DNA of 64,000 nt from Melastoma dodecandrum (GCA_029817715.1 JARUPY010000292.1:3489001-3553000); one strand, 5' to 3'; counted from the first letter of the stretch, positions 18,174 through 27,270 are shown. Program-made: numbers and translations. Notes: generated by a model from the sequence alone, not told the origin.

Positions 18174-18857
18174 ATGAAGCTCACGCTGTCTCAGGGCTTC
18201 GGCCGCCCGTCCGCGGCCGACGGAGTCCGGCGCAGCCGCGCCGTTCGGCTCGTCGCCCGCCTGTGGCGCAAGAGCTCGGTGGCCGGTCTGGCGCTCTACA
18301 CCCTGGCGCTCGGCGGTGCCCTCGGCCTCGCCAGCGCGGACTGGGCCACGAGCGGCGGCTATCCGTTCGGCGGCGCGCAGGTTGGCGCCTGGACCGCCTG
18401 GCCCCGGGCCGGCGCGACGAACGCCGACCCCTACACCCGCGCGGTCAATGCCCGGCGGGGCGAGATCCCCCTGGCGGTGGGCGAGGGTCTGCTCCTGACG
18501 GCGGCGATGGACGATGCCGGTCAGGCGCTTGATGCCACCTGCACGTACCGGATCGGCGGTGGGACGCCGCCCGCCCGGGCCTGGACCATCACGGTCGCGG
18601 GCCGCGGCCCCCGGGATCCCGGCCGCCCGATTCTGCGCGAGGGCTTCACCTCCACGGAGGTGCTGCGCTCGGCCGACGGGCGTTTCACCTTGGTGCTCGC
18701 CCCCGACGTCCAGCCCGGCAACTGGCTTCCGAGCCCCCGGGCGAGCGGGCCGGTGCGGCTGGCCCTGCGCCTCTACGACACCCCGGCCGCGGCCAGTGTC
18801 GGATCCCTCGACCGGACCTCCGTGCCCGCCATCACCCGCCTGGGATGCGCGTCGTGA
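18174..18857 (+). CDS. DUF1214 domain-containing membrane protein
   Basis: A 227-residue protein with an N-terminal membrane anchor (about residues 42-58, GLALYTLALGGALGLAS). It is followed by a DUF1214 domain: GAWTAWPRAGATNADPYTRA, LPAVGEG-like repeats, and the C-terminal VRLALRLYDTPAA. The domain is usually paired with DUF1254, and its biochemical role is unknown. The ATG at 18174 lies 4 bases after the penicillin-binding protein stop, and its end overlaps the next gene by 13 bases. The arrangement indicates one operon. Confidence 0.85.
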   Translation: MKLTLSQGFGRPSAADGVRRSRAVRLVARLWRKSSVAGLALYTLALGGALGLASADWATSGGYPFGGAQVGAWTAWPRAGATNADPYTRAVNARRGEIPLAVGEGLLLTAAMDDAGQALDATCTYRIGGGTPPARAWTITVAGRGPRDPGRPILREGFTSTEVLRSADGRFTLVLAPDVQPGNWLPSPRASGPVRLALRLYDTPAAASVGSLDRTSVPAITRLGCAS

Positions 18858-19456
18858 GCTTGCGCTTCGTCTACGCCACCCTGGTCGGCCTCGTGCTGGC
18901 CGGGATCGTCCACATCGCGGCGGTGCTGGCGATCCCCCGCCTGTCCGAGAAGGACGCCGTCTCGCGCGCCCGGACCAGCGAGAGCCTGGACCACCCGCAG
19001 CCGATCTATACCGTGGCGACCGGCGAGGACCCCTCCCCGCCCGAGGCATGGCTGCCGATCCCCGATCCCGCCGTCGCAGTGGGCGTCTGCGCCTACGATC
19101 TGGCCGACGGGCCGATGCGCGTCTCGGCGCGGACCGGCGCGCTCTCCCTCTCCCTTGCCGCCCATGCCCGGCGCGGCGCCTTCTACGCGGTGACCGATCA
19201 GGCGGCGGTCCGCGGCGCCCTCGACCTCGTGATCCTCACCCGCGCCCAGTACGACGAGGCGCTGGCCGACGACGACGAGAACGACCCGAGCCGCGACGTG
19301 CGCATCGTGGCGCCGGACACCCGTGGCTTCGTGGTGGTGCGGGTGATCGCCGGCCTACCGAGCCAGCGCCCCGCCGCCAACGCCGCCGTCCAGGCGGTGT
19401 CGTGTACGACCGACACGGCGACGGACGAGCCATCCGGCAAGGGCGCCGGGCGGTAG
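18845..19456 (+). CDS. DUF1254-like membrane protein
   Basis: A 203-residue protein with one N-terminal transmembrane segment (VYATLVGLVLAGIVHIAAVL) and a periplasmic domain. It resembles the short DUF1254-type partner found after DUF1214 genes in Rhizobiales; this is judged from gene order and general sequence character, not from a decisive motif. The C-terminal 25 residues are low complexity. The start overlaps the DUF1214 gene by 13 bases. Confidence 0.65.
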   Translation: MRVVSLRFVYATLVGLVLAGIVHIAAVLAIPRLSEKDAVSRARTSESLDHPQPIYTVATGEDPSPPEAWLPIPDPAVAVGVCAYDLADGPMRVSARTGALSLSLAAHARRGAFYAVTDQAAVRGALDLVILTRAQYDEALADDDENDPSRDVRIVAPDTRGFVVVRVIAGLPSQRPAANAAVQAVSCTTDTATDEPSGKGAGR

Positions 19457-19638
19457 GGTTCGATCCGCCGCAGGTCTCCGCGGCGACGCGCCGGGGTCCG
19501 CACGCCGATGCGAGGACGTGTCCGGTCCGGGTCGGTGTGTCGCCGAATGCAACACATCCGATGCTGTCGCTGGCCGGTGATTTGAGAAAGCGGGCGTGAT
19601 ACAAAAATGACTCTGAATTCGCGACGGAGGACGCAGTT

Positions 19639-21576
19639 TTGGACCGGGCCGTCGAGCGCCGCCTCGCCGCGATCCTGCTGACGGACGTGGTCGGCTACAG
19701 CCGGATGATCTCGGAGGACGAGACCGGCACGCTGCGCAGGCTGAAGGCACTCCGCCGGACCGTGATCGAGCCGCAGGTCGCCGCCGCGCATGGCCGGATC
19801 GTGAAATCGACGGGCGACGGTGTGCTCGCCGAGTTCCACAGCTCCGTCCGAGCCGTCGCCTGTGCGGTAGCCATCCAGCGGTCGGCGGCCTCGCTCAATG
19901 CCGGCGTCCCCGCCGACAAGGCGATGCACATGCGCATCGGCATCAATCTCGGCGACGTCGTGGCGGAGCCTGACGGTGACCTGTACGGCGACGGCGTGAA
20001 CGTGGCCGCGCGCCTGGAACCGCTCGCGGAGGCCGGCGGCCTGTGCGTCTCCCGCTCGATCCACGATCAGGTTCGCGACAGGCTGCCCTACCGGTTCGAG
20101 GATCGCGGCAAGGTCGAACTCAAGAACATCGCCCGGCCGATCGGCGTCTTCGCCCTCTCCGCCGAAACGATCGCCGCGTGCGCCGATCCGCCCGAGGATG
20201 AACTGGATCCGGTCTCACGGGCCGCCGCCCCAGGCCGCCGGGTCTGGGGGGCCGCGATATCGGCCGTGGTCGGGCTCGGCGCGCTGGGTCTCGGCTGGTG
20301 GCTCTGGCCCGCCCAGGCACCCACGGCCGATCACACGCTCGCGGTGCAGGCCGGCCTGTCGCCCAAGCCGCTGCCGCCGCTGTCGCTGGTGGTGCTGCCG
20401 TTTGCCAACCTGAGCAGCGATCCCGAGCAGGCGTTCTTCGCCGACGGACTGACGGAGGATCTGACCACCGACCTGTCGCACCTCGCCGGCAGCTTCGTCA
20501 TCGCCCGCAACACGGCCTTCACGTACAAGGGCAAGGCCGTCGACGTGAAGCAGGTCGGGCGCGACCTCGGCGTCCGCTACGCCCTCGAGGGCAGCGTGCG
20601 CCGCACCGGCGATCAGGTCGTGCTGAACGCACAGCTCATCTCGACGGAGACCGGGGCCCACGTGTGGGCGGACCGGTTCGAGGGCGAGCGCAGCCGCCTC
20701 GGCGACCTGCAGGTGGAGTTCGTGGGCCGCCTCGCCCGTTCCCTCGACGTGCAACTGACGCAGGCCGAAAGCCTGCGCATGCTGCGCGAGCGGCCGGACA
20801 ACCCGGGCTCGGCCGATCTCGCCATGCGCGGCTGGGCCGCCCTCAACCGACGTCCGAGCCCTGCGCATCTCCAGGAAGCCCTCGGCCTCTTCGAGCGCGC
20901 ACTCCAGCAGGATCGGACCCTCGTCTCGGCTCTGGTGGGCAAGGCGCGAGCCCTGTCGTACCTGGTCTGGCTCCGCTGGAGCACGAAACCCGCGGACGAT
21001 CTGGCCGCCGCGGACGAGGCCATCATGCCGGTGCTGCTGGCCTCGCCCGATCACGCGATGGCCCACTTGGTGAAGGGCGAGATCCTGAAAGGACAGAAGA
21101 AGCACGACCTCGCCGTCCCCGAGTTCGAAACCGCGATCCGGAACGACCGCAACCTCGCGGTCGCCTACGAGGGACTCGGCCACACGAAGATCCTGCTCGG
21201 CCGTTCGACCGAGGCCCTGCCGCTGATCGAGAAGGCCCTTCGCCTGAGCCCGACGGACCCGGCCCTGAATTTCTGGCTGTTCCACATGTGCCACGCCTAC
21301 ACGCATCTCGGCCGTGATGCGGAGGCCATCGATTGGTGCCGCAGATCGGTCGCGGCGGGGCCGCTCTGGCTGGCCTATGTCGACCTGTCCGCCGCCTATG
21401 GCTGGACGGGGCAGACGGCCGAGGCGCAGGAGGCGGTCGCGGAACTCCTGAAGCTGATGCCGGGCTACACCGTCAGGAAGTGGGCGACGGCAGGGTTCTC
21501 GGACAATCCGACATTTCTCATCGAGTATCAGCGGATCGTCGAAGGCCTGCGGAAGGCCGGCTTGCCCGAGGGATAA
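19639..21576 (+). CDS. Adenylate/guanylate cyclase with TolB-like and TPR region
   Basis: A 645-residue class III nucleotide cyclase. The N-terminal catalytic domain (about residues 5-165) has the metal-binding Asp in AAILLTDVVGYSR (D16) and in KSTGDGVLAEF, then RIGINLGDV and DGVNVAARLEP. A single transmembrane helix lies near residues 195-215. The C-terminal half begins with the signature FANLSSDPEQAFFADGLTED, followed by a TolB-like fold and TPR helices. Such proteins are abundant in Rhizobiales; their signals are mostly unknown. The start codon is TTG at 19639. The upstream 182 bases show no gene. Confidence 0.9.
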   Translation: MDRAVERRLAAILLTDVVGYSRMISEDETGTLRRLKALRRTVIEPQVAAAHGRIVKSTGDGVLAEFHSSVRAVACAVAIQRSAASLNAGVPADKAMHMRIGINLGDVVAEPDGDLYGDGVNVAARLEPLAEAGGLCVSRSIHDQVRDRLPYRFEDRGKVELKNIARPIGVFALSAETIAACADPPEDELDPVSRAAAPGRRVWGAAISAVVGLGALGLGWWLWPAQAPTADHTLAVQAGLSPKPLPPLSLVVLPFANLSSDPEQAFFADGLTEDLTTDLSHLAGSFVIARNTAFTYKGKAVDVKQVGRDLGVRYALEGSVRRTGDQVVLNAQLISTETGAHVWADRFEGERSRLGDLQVEFVGRLARSLDVQLTQAESLRMLRERPDNPGSADLAMRGWAALNRRPSPAHLQEALGLFERALQQDRTLVSALVGKARALSYLVWLRWSTKPADDLAAADEAIMPVLLASPDHAMAHLVKGEILKGQKKHDLAVPEFETAIRNDRNLAVAYEGLGHTKILLGRSTEALPLIEKALRLSPTDPALNFWLFHMCHAYTHLGRDAEAIDWCRRSVAAGPLWLAYVDLSAAYGWTGQTAEAQEAVAELLKLMPGYTVRKWATAGFSDNPTFLIEYQRIVEGLRKAGLPEG

Positions 21577-21619
21577 GCCTCCGCCGCCCGGGCTGAGAAA
21601 GCGGACGCCGCGCGGCCGC

Positions 21620-22438
21620 TCAATCCTTCACCACCAGCGGCCCCGCCTGGGCCACCGGCAGCGGGATCGGTCCGAGGCCGCAACGCGCCTCCGCGTCCGG
21701 AGGAAGGAGCGGGTCGAGCAGGTTGCGCCGGGCCGCCAGCATCATCAGCGCCCGCTCGGCCGAGACCGATTCCTGCGCCGGCGCCTCGGCGAACAGGTGT
21801 TCCAGGGCGAAGCGGTAGCGGGCGAGACGCAGGCCGGTCTCCAACCGGACCCAGGCGATCAGGCAGCGGTTCTCCGCGACGCGCTGGGCGGCGTCGCGCA
21901 CGTCGGCGGCGTCGAGGGTCTTGGCGAAGGGCAGGCTGCGCAGACGCGCGGCGTCGGCATCGATCACCCGGGCGGCGAGTGCCGTGAAGAGCGGGATCAG
22001 CCGAGCATCCGCCGTGGCGTCATCGCCGAGCTGCCGGTAGCGCGAGACCGGCGAGCGCGAGGGCTCGGCGGTCAGCGTGTCGTAATAGGCGCCGACCTCG
22101 TCGAAACGCCATGTCGGCGGCATCGCGTGGGCGCTGGCGAGGCCGAGCAGAAGGTCTTGGAAGGCCGCGAAGGTGCTGGCGGGCTGCACGAAGCGCCACG
22201 CGCGGTCACGCAGGGCCTGCTCGTCGTCGGTGAGCCCTGAATCGAGCAGGAGCCGCCCGCGGTCATGGGTGCTGAAGCTGCCGGTGGTGTCGATCAGCCC
22301 GTTCCAGACGCCGGTCCGTGGCCGGCCGAAATCGCCGCTCTGCGTGCAGGCCGCGAGCAGCGCCAGCGCCGCGCCGACCGGAAGGAGGCCCGCCGCCGTC
22401 CGAGGACGACCGTGCCGCAGGCGGTCCGGGACTGGCAT
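21620..22438 (-). CDS. Putative lipoprotein, 272 aa, function unknown
   Basis: A 272-residue protein with a lipoprotein signal: positive N-terminus, hydrophobic core GLLPVGAALALLAAC, and lipobox LLAAC with Cys at about residue 31. The mature part is helical, with conserved-looking WRFVQPASTFAAFQDLL and ENRCLIAWVRLETGLRLARYRF segments. No named family was recognised. It converges with the cyclase gene and lies 18 bases after a small protein gene on the same strand, so the two may be cotranscribed. Confidence 0.75.
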   Translation of the reverse strand: MPVPDRLRHGRPRTAAGLLPVGAALALLAACTQSGDFGRPRTGVWNGLIDTTGSFSTHDRGRLLLDSGLTDDEQALRDRAWRFVQPASTFAAFQDLLLGLASAHAMPPTWRFDEVGAYYDTLTAEPSRSPVSRYRQLGDDATADARLIPLFTALAARVIDADAARLRSLPFAKTLDAADVRDAAQRVAENRCLIAWVRLETGLRLARYRFALEHLFAEAPAQESVSAERALMMLAARRNLLDPLLPPDAEARCGLGPIPLPVAQAGPLVVKD

Positions 22439-22456
22439 GGGCGATCCCCGGGAGGC

Positions 22457-22669
22457 TCAGGAGGCGAGGCGCTCGTAGCGCACGCCGAGGAACAGCAGGA
22501 TCTCGCCGCGGGGCTCGCCCGAACGCGGGATCCGGCGGGCGCGCCGTGCCTCCGGACCGGGGAACGCGATGACCGCCGCCGTCGCGGTCGGCTCCGGTTC
22601 GCGCGTGGACTCGGCTGCCTGACGGGACAAAGGCCCTTCGCCCGGCTCCTGCGGCTTGAACGGCGTCAT
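22457..22669 (-). CDS. Small hypothetical protein, 70 aa
   Basis: A 70-residue protein with a disordered N-terminal half and a conserved-looking C-terminal motif GEILLFLGVRYERL after AVIAFPGPEARRARR. Similar short proteins seem to recur in Methylobacterium and relatives (recollection, not checked). The ATG at 22669 has CAGGAG and a nearer GGAG upstream. It is just upstream of the lipoprotein gene. No function can be assigned. Confidence 0.65.
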   Translation of the reverse strand: MTPFKPQEPGEGPLSRQAAESTREPEPTATAAVIAFPGPEARRARRIPRSGEPRGEILLFLGVRYERLAS

Positions 22670-23097
22670 GATCTCCGGCTCCTGTCGGCTTTCCGAGCAT
22701 CCGGCCCGGGCCCTGGAAAGGGTGTCGGCAAGGGCTACGAGGGCACTGCATCACGGGGTGGTTAACGGAGTCTTTCCGGTCCTCGGCCGGCGTCCGGCAC
22801 CGGCCGGGCGGCGATTGGCGCGCGAATTGCGACGCTCGTCCCGCCCATGGCGGGCGTTTCCTCCCTTGACTTCATGGCCCTGCCCGATCCCGGGTGGGGC
22901 CTTTTTCTCGCCGCGGAGCCTGCCCTGCGACCCGCGTGCCACAGTGCGGCGAAGCGTTGCCGCCGCCATCCCGGTTGGAACCGCCTTGGACCCCCGGCGC
23001 TTGCCTACCGCCCGGCGCGACCGATATGCCGGATGCGGGTGGAGGGGGGACCGCCGCATCGGTTCTCCGCCCGAACGAGATGTGAGGACACCGCTGA
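22670..23097. other. 428-bp intergenic stretch with a terminator-like hairpin
   Basis: This divergent gap between the 70-aa gene and the Cys-rich secreted protein gene has no convincing open reading frame. At 22876-22901 two 10-base arms (GGCCCTGCCC and GGGTGGGGCC, two mismatches) flank a short loop and are followed by five T residues on the + strand. It looks like a Rho-independent terminator, but no + strand gene lies directly upstream. It could end an unannotated transcript. Nothing else was recognised. Confidence 0.35.
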
Positions 23098-23385
23098 ATG
23101 CGACTGGTTCCGGAACGATCCCTGCGCGCCGTCCGCCGCCGCGGGCTGTCTGCGCTAGCGCTGCTCGCGCTCGCCGCCGGCCCCGCCTACGCCCAGCGCG
23201 AGGACCAGGGCCTGCAGCTCGGCTGTGCAAACGACTACTTCCGCCTCTGCGCCGGCGTCGATCCGAACAGCCCGGACGCGGAGAAGTGCATGACGCGCAA
23301 CCGCAAGCGCCTTTCGGCCGAGTGCCGTTCGGCGATCGGCGATTACGACAAGCGCACGGGCAGCAAGTCGCTGTCCGACGAGTGA
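23098..23385 (+). CDS. Secreted cysteine-rich repeat protein, 95 aa
   Basis: A 95-residue protein with a clear signal peptide (basic MRLVPERSLRAVRRR, hydrophobic core, cleavage after AYA). The mature part contains one unit of a Cys-rich repeat: GCANDYFRLCAGVDPNS, EKCM, and LSAECRSAI, four Cys in all. The pattern resembles the cysteine-rich repeat found in GLG1-type proteins and small bacterial periplasmic proteins. The bacterial versions have no established function. It is 46 bases upstream of gshB. Confidence 0.75.
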   Translation: MRLVPERSLRAVRRRGLSALALLALAAGPAYAQREDQGLQLGCANDYFRLCAGVDPNSPDAEKCMTRNRKRLSAECRSAIGDYDKRTGSKSLSDE

Positions 23386-23431
23386 GCCGGCAACCGGTCG
23401 CGATGCGCGCCGCTGACCAGGGGCGTTTCGG

Positions 23432-24388
23432 ATGGGCCTGACCGTCGCCGTTCAGATGGACCCGATCCAGAATATCCGGATCGCGGGTGACACCACCTTC
23501 GCCCTGCTGCTGGAAGCCCAGCGGCGGGGGCATTCCCTCGTGTACTACACGCCGGACCGGCTCTCGATGCAGGGACGCCGGGTGACGGCCCGGGTCGAGC
23601 GGCTGACCGTTCAGGACATCGAGGGCGCGCACTTCACCCTGACGCCGCCGGAGCGGATCGACCTCGCCGAGGCGGACGTCGTGCTGATGCGCCAGGATCC
23701 GCCCTTCGACATGGCCTACATCACGGCCACCCACATGCTGGAGCGGATCCACCCGGAGACGCTCGTAGTGAACGACCCCTTCGAGGTGCGCAACGCACCC
23801 GAGAAGCTGTTCGTCCTCGACTTCCCCGAGCTGATGCCGCCGACCCTGATCAGCCGCGACAAGGCGGAGATCGAGGCCTTCCGGCTGGAGCACGGCACCG
23901 TTGCGATGAAGCCGCTGCACGGGCACGGCGGCGCGGCCGTGTTCAAGGTGACCGAGAAGGACCCGAATTTCGGCTCGATGTTCGACCTGTTCGCCACCAC
24001 CTTCCGGGAGGCTTGGGTGATCCAGCGCTACCTCGACCGGGTGACCGAGGGGGACAAGCGCATCATCCTGGTGGACGGCGTCGCGATGGGCGCGGTCAAC
24101 CGGGTGCCGGCGGCGAACGACATCCGCTCCAACATGGTCCGCGGCGGCGCCGCCTCCGCGTCGGACCTGACCGAGCGCGAGCGCGACATCTGCGCGGCGA
24201 TCGGTCCGGAGCTCGCGCGCCGGGGCCTGATCCTGGTGGGCATCGACGTGATCGCCGGCTATCTGACCGAGATCAACGTCACCTCCCCCACAGGCATCCG
24301 GGCCATCCAGCGGCTTGGCGGGCCGAATCTCTCGGTGGCGGTCTGGGACGCGATCGAGTCTCGGATCGCGGCGCGCAAGGGCGTGTGA
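23432..24388 (+). CDS. gshB: Glutathione synthetase
   Basis: A 318-residue ATP-grasp enzyme that joins gamma-glutamylcysteine and glycine to give glutathione. The N-terminus [20 protein letters not shown] is diagnostic. [19 protein letters not shown], the ATP-binding [17 protein letters not shown] and the C-terminal [14 protein letters not shown] are also present. Length and order of motifs match the family. The ATG follows GGGCGTTTCGG, a weak ribosome site. The hicAB locus starts about 100 bases downstream. Confidence 0.96.
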   Translation: MGLTVAVQMDPIQNIRIAGDTTFALLLEAQRRGHSLVYYTPDRLSMQGRRVTARVERLTVQDIEGAHFTLTPPERIDLAEADVVLMRQDPPFDMAYITATHMLERIHPETLVVNDPFEVRNAPEKLFVLDFPELMPPTLISRDKAEIEAFRLEHGTVAMKPLHGHGGAAVFKVTEKDPNFGSMFDLFATTFREAWVIQRYLDRVTEGDKRIILVDGVAMGAVNRVPAANDIRSNMVRGGAASASDLTERERDICAAIGPELARRGLILVGIDVIAGYLTEINVTSPTGIRAIQRLGGPNLSVAVWDAIESRIAARKGV

Positions 24389-24410
24389 GGGCTGGTTCTC
24401 GATCGTGAAT

Positions 24411-24460
24411 TTCGGACCTGCATAGCCGGTCTCCGTTGTCATTCGGACATGCATGTCCGA
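24411..24460 (+). promoter_or_regulatory. Palindromic candidate operator of hicAB
   Basis: A perfect 18-bp palindrome, TCGGACATGCATGTCCGA, spans 24443-24460, 30 bases before the chosen hicA start. A near copy of its left half (TTCGGACCTGCAT) lies at 24411-24423, 31 bases upstream, about three DNA turns away. HicB antitoxins with a C-terminal DNA-binding domain usually repress their own operon through such palindromes, so this is the likely autoregulatory site (inference from position and symmetry). Confidence 0.6.
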
Positions 24461-24490
24461 TACTGCCTCCGTCGCAACGGGAATGGGGGC

Positions 24491-25090
24491 ATGAAGCGCG
24501 ACGACCTGATCCGCGATCTACGGCGCTTCGCCAGGAAGAACGGTCTTCCCTTCGACTTGCTCAAGCACAAGGGCAAGGGATCACACTATGCGGTCGTGGT
24601 AGGGGACAGGACCACGACCGTTCAGAGCGGCGACCTCAGGCCTCTTCAAGTCAGGCGGATCCTGAACCAGTTGGGAATCGACCCCGCTGACCTGCAGGCG
24701 GGGCCGGCCAACCGTCCCGGTCACATACCGTTTCGACCTTCGACACGGACGAGGGATAAGGATGGAGTTCGATTGGACCTACGCTGTCGCGCTCCGGCGC
24801 GAGGCCGACGGCTCTGTCGGCGCCTACGCGGCGGCCATGCCGGACGCCATTGCCGCGGGCGCCGACGAGGCCGAGGCACTTGCCGAGATGGCGCAAGCCC
24901 TCGACGCGGCCGTGCGGGGCCGCATTCATTTCGGCGTGGACCTGGAGCCGCCCGCGAGGGCTCCGGACGATCCCGACGCGGCGCACCGGATCGCCCTGTC
25001 GCCGGCGCTCGCCGCGAAGGCCAGCCTGTACGTCCTGTGGCGACATTCCGGCCTCTCCAAAGTTGCGCTGGCCGAGCGCTTGGCGGTTAA
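24491..25090 (+). CDS. hicA: HicA-type mRNA interferase toxin with abnormal read-through 3' end
   Basis: The first 65-70 residues form a normal HicA: MKRDDLIRDLRRFARKNG, then GKGSHYAV with the catalytic His at residue 32, then TTVQSGDLRPLQVRRIL. HicA is a small double-stranded-RNA-binding-fold RNase that cuts mRNA when not held by HicB. Normal members end soon after this point. Here the frame has no stop and runs to 25090, overlapping hicB by 329 bases with Arg-rich, non-protein-like sequence. Stops at 24688 and 24757 are in another frame, which suggests a lost stop or a small indel. Whether the long tail is made or tolerated is unknown. Confidence 0.7.
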   Translation: MKRDDLIRDLRRFARKNGLPFDLLKHKGKGSHYAVVVGDRTTTVQSGDLRPLQVRRILNQLGIDPADLQAGPANRPGHIPFRPSTRTRDKDGVRLDLRCRAPARGRRLCRRLRGGHAGRHCRGRRRGRGTCRDGASPRRGRAGPHSFRRGPGAAREGSGRSRRGAPDRPVAGARREGQPVRPVATFRPLQSCAGRALGG

Positions 25091-25205
25091 CGAGAAGGAA
25101 GCCCGCCGTATCCTCGATCCCGACCATCCGACCGGCCTCGACCGGCTTGCGGCGGCGACCGCCGTGTTCGGGCATCGGCTGACCGTGGGCGCCGTGGCCG
25201 TCTGA
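24762..25205 (+). CDS. hicB: HicB-type antitoxin with C-terminal helix-turn-helix
   Basis: A 147-residue antitoxin. The N-terminal degenerate RNase H-like HicB domain (about residues 1-65) runs from MEFDWTYAVALRREADG to the acidic ADEAEALAEMAQALDAAV helix. The C-terminal domain (about 85-135) looks like a helix-turn-helix, LYVLWRHSGLSKVALAERLA. It should bind HicA and repress the operon. The ATG at 24762 is preceded by AGGGATAAGG. Codon character is normal, so hicB itself appears intact even though the hicA frame runs through it. Confidence 0.85.
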   Translation: MEFDWTYAVALRREADGSVGAYAAAMPDAIAAGADEAEALAEMAQALDAAVRGRIHFGVDLEPPARAPDDPDAAHRIALSPALAAKASLYVLWRHSGLSKVALAERLAVNEKEARRILDPDHPTGLDRLAAATAVFGHRLTVGAVAV

Positions 25206-25382
25206 TGCGATCGGCCCCACGGCCCGAGGTCTCGGACGTCGGAGGTCAGACGGTCGAGCCCGATCGATGTGGCGGAGACTCGGGGTGCCCTGACACTGAT
25301 TTCGAGCCTGGCCTTCATGCCGCGGTCGTCAGCCATCGGGCCTCGCTGGTGCAGAAGGCCACCGCCGGGACCCCGATCGACG

Positions 25383-26918
25383 TCACGTCTCCGCCTTCGG
25401 CGTGGCGCTGAGTTCGGCCCAGTCGAACTCCTCCTCCAGCAGGTAATAGGCGTCGTCTCCGATCCGGCCGCCATGGCGCAGGGCCAGGACTGCGTCGCGG
25501 GCCGCCTCGACGGCCCGGCGCCGGGCGGCATCGGCCGGCAGGCTCTCCGGGGCCCGGCCCTCCTCGTGCTCCTCGGCCTCGGCGAGGGCCGCGCGAAACT
25601 CGGCCCGCAGGGCGTCGGTGGCCGGCTCGTCCTCGGCCTCCGCGAGCGAGTCGAGGGCGGCCTTGTAGGCGGCGGCCCGGGCGCGTCCCGTCTCGCGGCC
25701 CACGGGATCGTCGTCCTCCAGCTTCAGGTGCGCCAGCAGCGGGCGCAGGGTCAGGCCCTGTACGACGAGCGTGCCCAGCACGGTGACGAAGGCCGCGACC
25801 ACCACGAGATCCCGGCGTGGGAATTCGGCGGGCAGCGCCAGGGCGGCCGCCACCGTCACGATGCCGCGCATCCCCGCCCAGGAGAGTGCGAGGCCCGGAC
25901 CGAGCCGGGCGCGGGCCCCCGCCTGCCGTAGGCCGAAGCCGCGCAGGCCGGTGGTCGGCATCACCCAGGCGAGCCGGGTCACCACGACGGTCGCGAAGGT
26001 CGCGGCGGCGAGGATCAGCGCCTGCCACGCATCCGCGCCGGACAGCCGTTCCTGGATCGGGCCGATCTGGATGCCGATCAGCACGAAGGCCAGAACGTTG
26101 AGCACGAACACCGCCGTGTCCCAGACCGCGTAGGAGATCACCCGCGCCCGGGGTGCCGTGATCCCCGGGGCCCGGCGCGCCACCGTGACCGCGAAGGTGA
26201 CGATCGTCAGCACCCCCGACAGTTCGAGCCGCTCCGCCGCCAGCCAGATCCCGAAGGCGGTGACGAATTGCAGCACGATCGCGCTCGCCGGATCCGTCAC
26301 CCGCCGGGTCAGGGCGACGAACAGCAGGCCGAGGCCGGGTCCGACCAGGAGGCTCGCGACGACGCCGAGCAGGAAGGCCGGCGCAACCTCGGCCAGATGG
26401 AAGCTGCCCGCCATCGCGGCAGCGACCGCGAGCCGGTAGATCAGCAGCGAGGCGGCGTCGTTCAGCAGGCTCTCGCCGCGCAGGATCGTGGCGAGCCGGT
26501 GTGGCATCGGCGCGTGCTTGAGCACCGCCAGGGCCGCCACCGCGTCGGGGGGCGCCACCACCGCGCCGAGGACGATGCAGGCCGAGAACGGCATGTCGGG
26601 CACGATCAGGCGGGCCACGATCGCGACCGCGAGGGTCGTCACCACCACGGCGCCGACCGCGAGCCCGAGCACCGGGCGCCAGTTCACCTTCATGTCCCGC
26701 ACCGAGGCGTCGAAGCCGGCATCGAGCAGGACGGGGGCCAGGAACAGCGCGAGGGCGAGTTCGGGATCGAGCTGCAGGTTCGGCACGCCGGGCACGAAGG
26801 CGAGGCCGATGCCGCCCAGCGCCAGGAAGGCCGGATAGGGCGCACCCAGCCGCCGCGCCAGCCCGGCCAGGAGGACGGCGCCGAACAGGACGCCGACAAC
26901 CCATTCGAAGATCAACAT
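25383..26918 (-). CDS. CPA1 family Na+/H+ antiporter
   Basis: A 511-residue transporter with 11-12 membrane helices followed by a cytosolic tail of about 110 residues rich in acidic residues. Family motifs include LFLAPVLLDAGFD, VLGAVVAPPDAVAAL (exchange-site Asp), LRGESLLNDAASLLIY and LSWAGMRGIVTVAAALALP. It exchanges Na+ or K+ for H+ across the inner membrane. The ATG at 26918 gives MLIFEWVVGVLFG, a natural first helix. Upstream on the same strand are the remains of an OprB-like porin, not a partner gene. Confidence 0.92.
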   Translation of the reverse strand: MLIFEWVVGVLFGAVLLAGLARRLGAPYPAFLALGGIGLAFVPGVPNLQLDPELALALFLAPVLLDAGFDASVRDMKVNWRPVLGLAVGAVVVTTLAVAIVARLIVPDMPFSACIVLGAVVAPPDAVAALAVLKHAPMPHRLATILRGESLLNDAASLLIYRLAVAAAMAGSFHLAEVAPAFLLGVVASLLVGPGLGLLFVALTRRVTDPASAIVLQFVTAFGIWLAAERLELSGVLTIVTFAVTVARRAPGITAPRARVISYAVWDTAVFVLNVLAFVLIGIQIGPIQERLSGADAWQALILAAATFATVVVTRLAWVMPTTGLRGFGLRQAGARARLGPGLALSWAGMRGIVTVAAALALPAEFPRRDLVVVAAFVTVLGTLVVQGLTLRPLLAHLKLEDDDPVGRETGRARAAAYKAALDSLAEAEDEPATDALRAEFRAALAEAEEHEEGRAPESLPADAARRRAVEAARDAVLALRHGGRIGDDAYYLLEEEFDWAELSATPKAET

Positions 26919-26975
26919 GATTCGGAAAGAGGCGGGGCGCCGCCACCGTTCCCGGCGCCGCCGTCGCAGGGCGGC

Positions 26976-27270
26976 TCAGGACTGCACGGTCGCACGCAGG
27001 GCGAGCACCACGGCGTTGCGCAGCCGGCGGCCGTCCGGCCCTGCGATGCCGACCCCGGATGGCCGACTGGACATCCGGCTGCACGGTGAAGCCCGGCACG
27101 ACGACGGCCTGCTGGGTCGCCGCGATCACCGCCTCGGCCCGGCGGCGCGGCATCGGCAGGTCCGTGGCGAGGATCGTGTCCCGGTCGGCCCGCTGCGCAG
27201 CGCCGCTGATCCGGGCAAACGCGACGCCCACCCCGGCCGCGTCACGAAGATCATGCCCACGCCCTGATCC
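26976..27270 (-). pseudogene. Remnant of an OprB-like carbohydrate porin, C-terminal end, frameshifted
   Basis: On the minus strand, from about 27250 to 27064, the translation reads GVGVAFARIS, then RAEAVIAATQQAVVVPGF and TVQPDVQ. This resembles the last strands of OprB porins. At about 27060 the frame changes by one base, and the other frame continues GPDGRRLRNAVVLALRATV and stops at 26976-26978. So about 95 residues of the porin C-terminus remain in two frames, with no N-terminal part. A repeat element overlaps the broken end at 27262. The remnant lies just upstream of the antiporter gene. Confidence 0.65.

Noticed and set aside
15593..18184. 863-residue open frame antisense to the penicillin-binding protein gene
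   Set aside because: It is the mirror of a high-GC coding region; its translation is rich in Arg, His, Gly and Asp with no family motif, while the + strand carries all penicillin-binding protein motifs.
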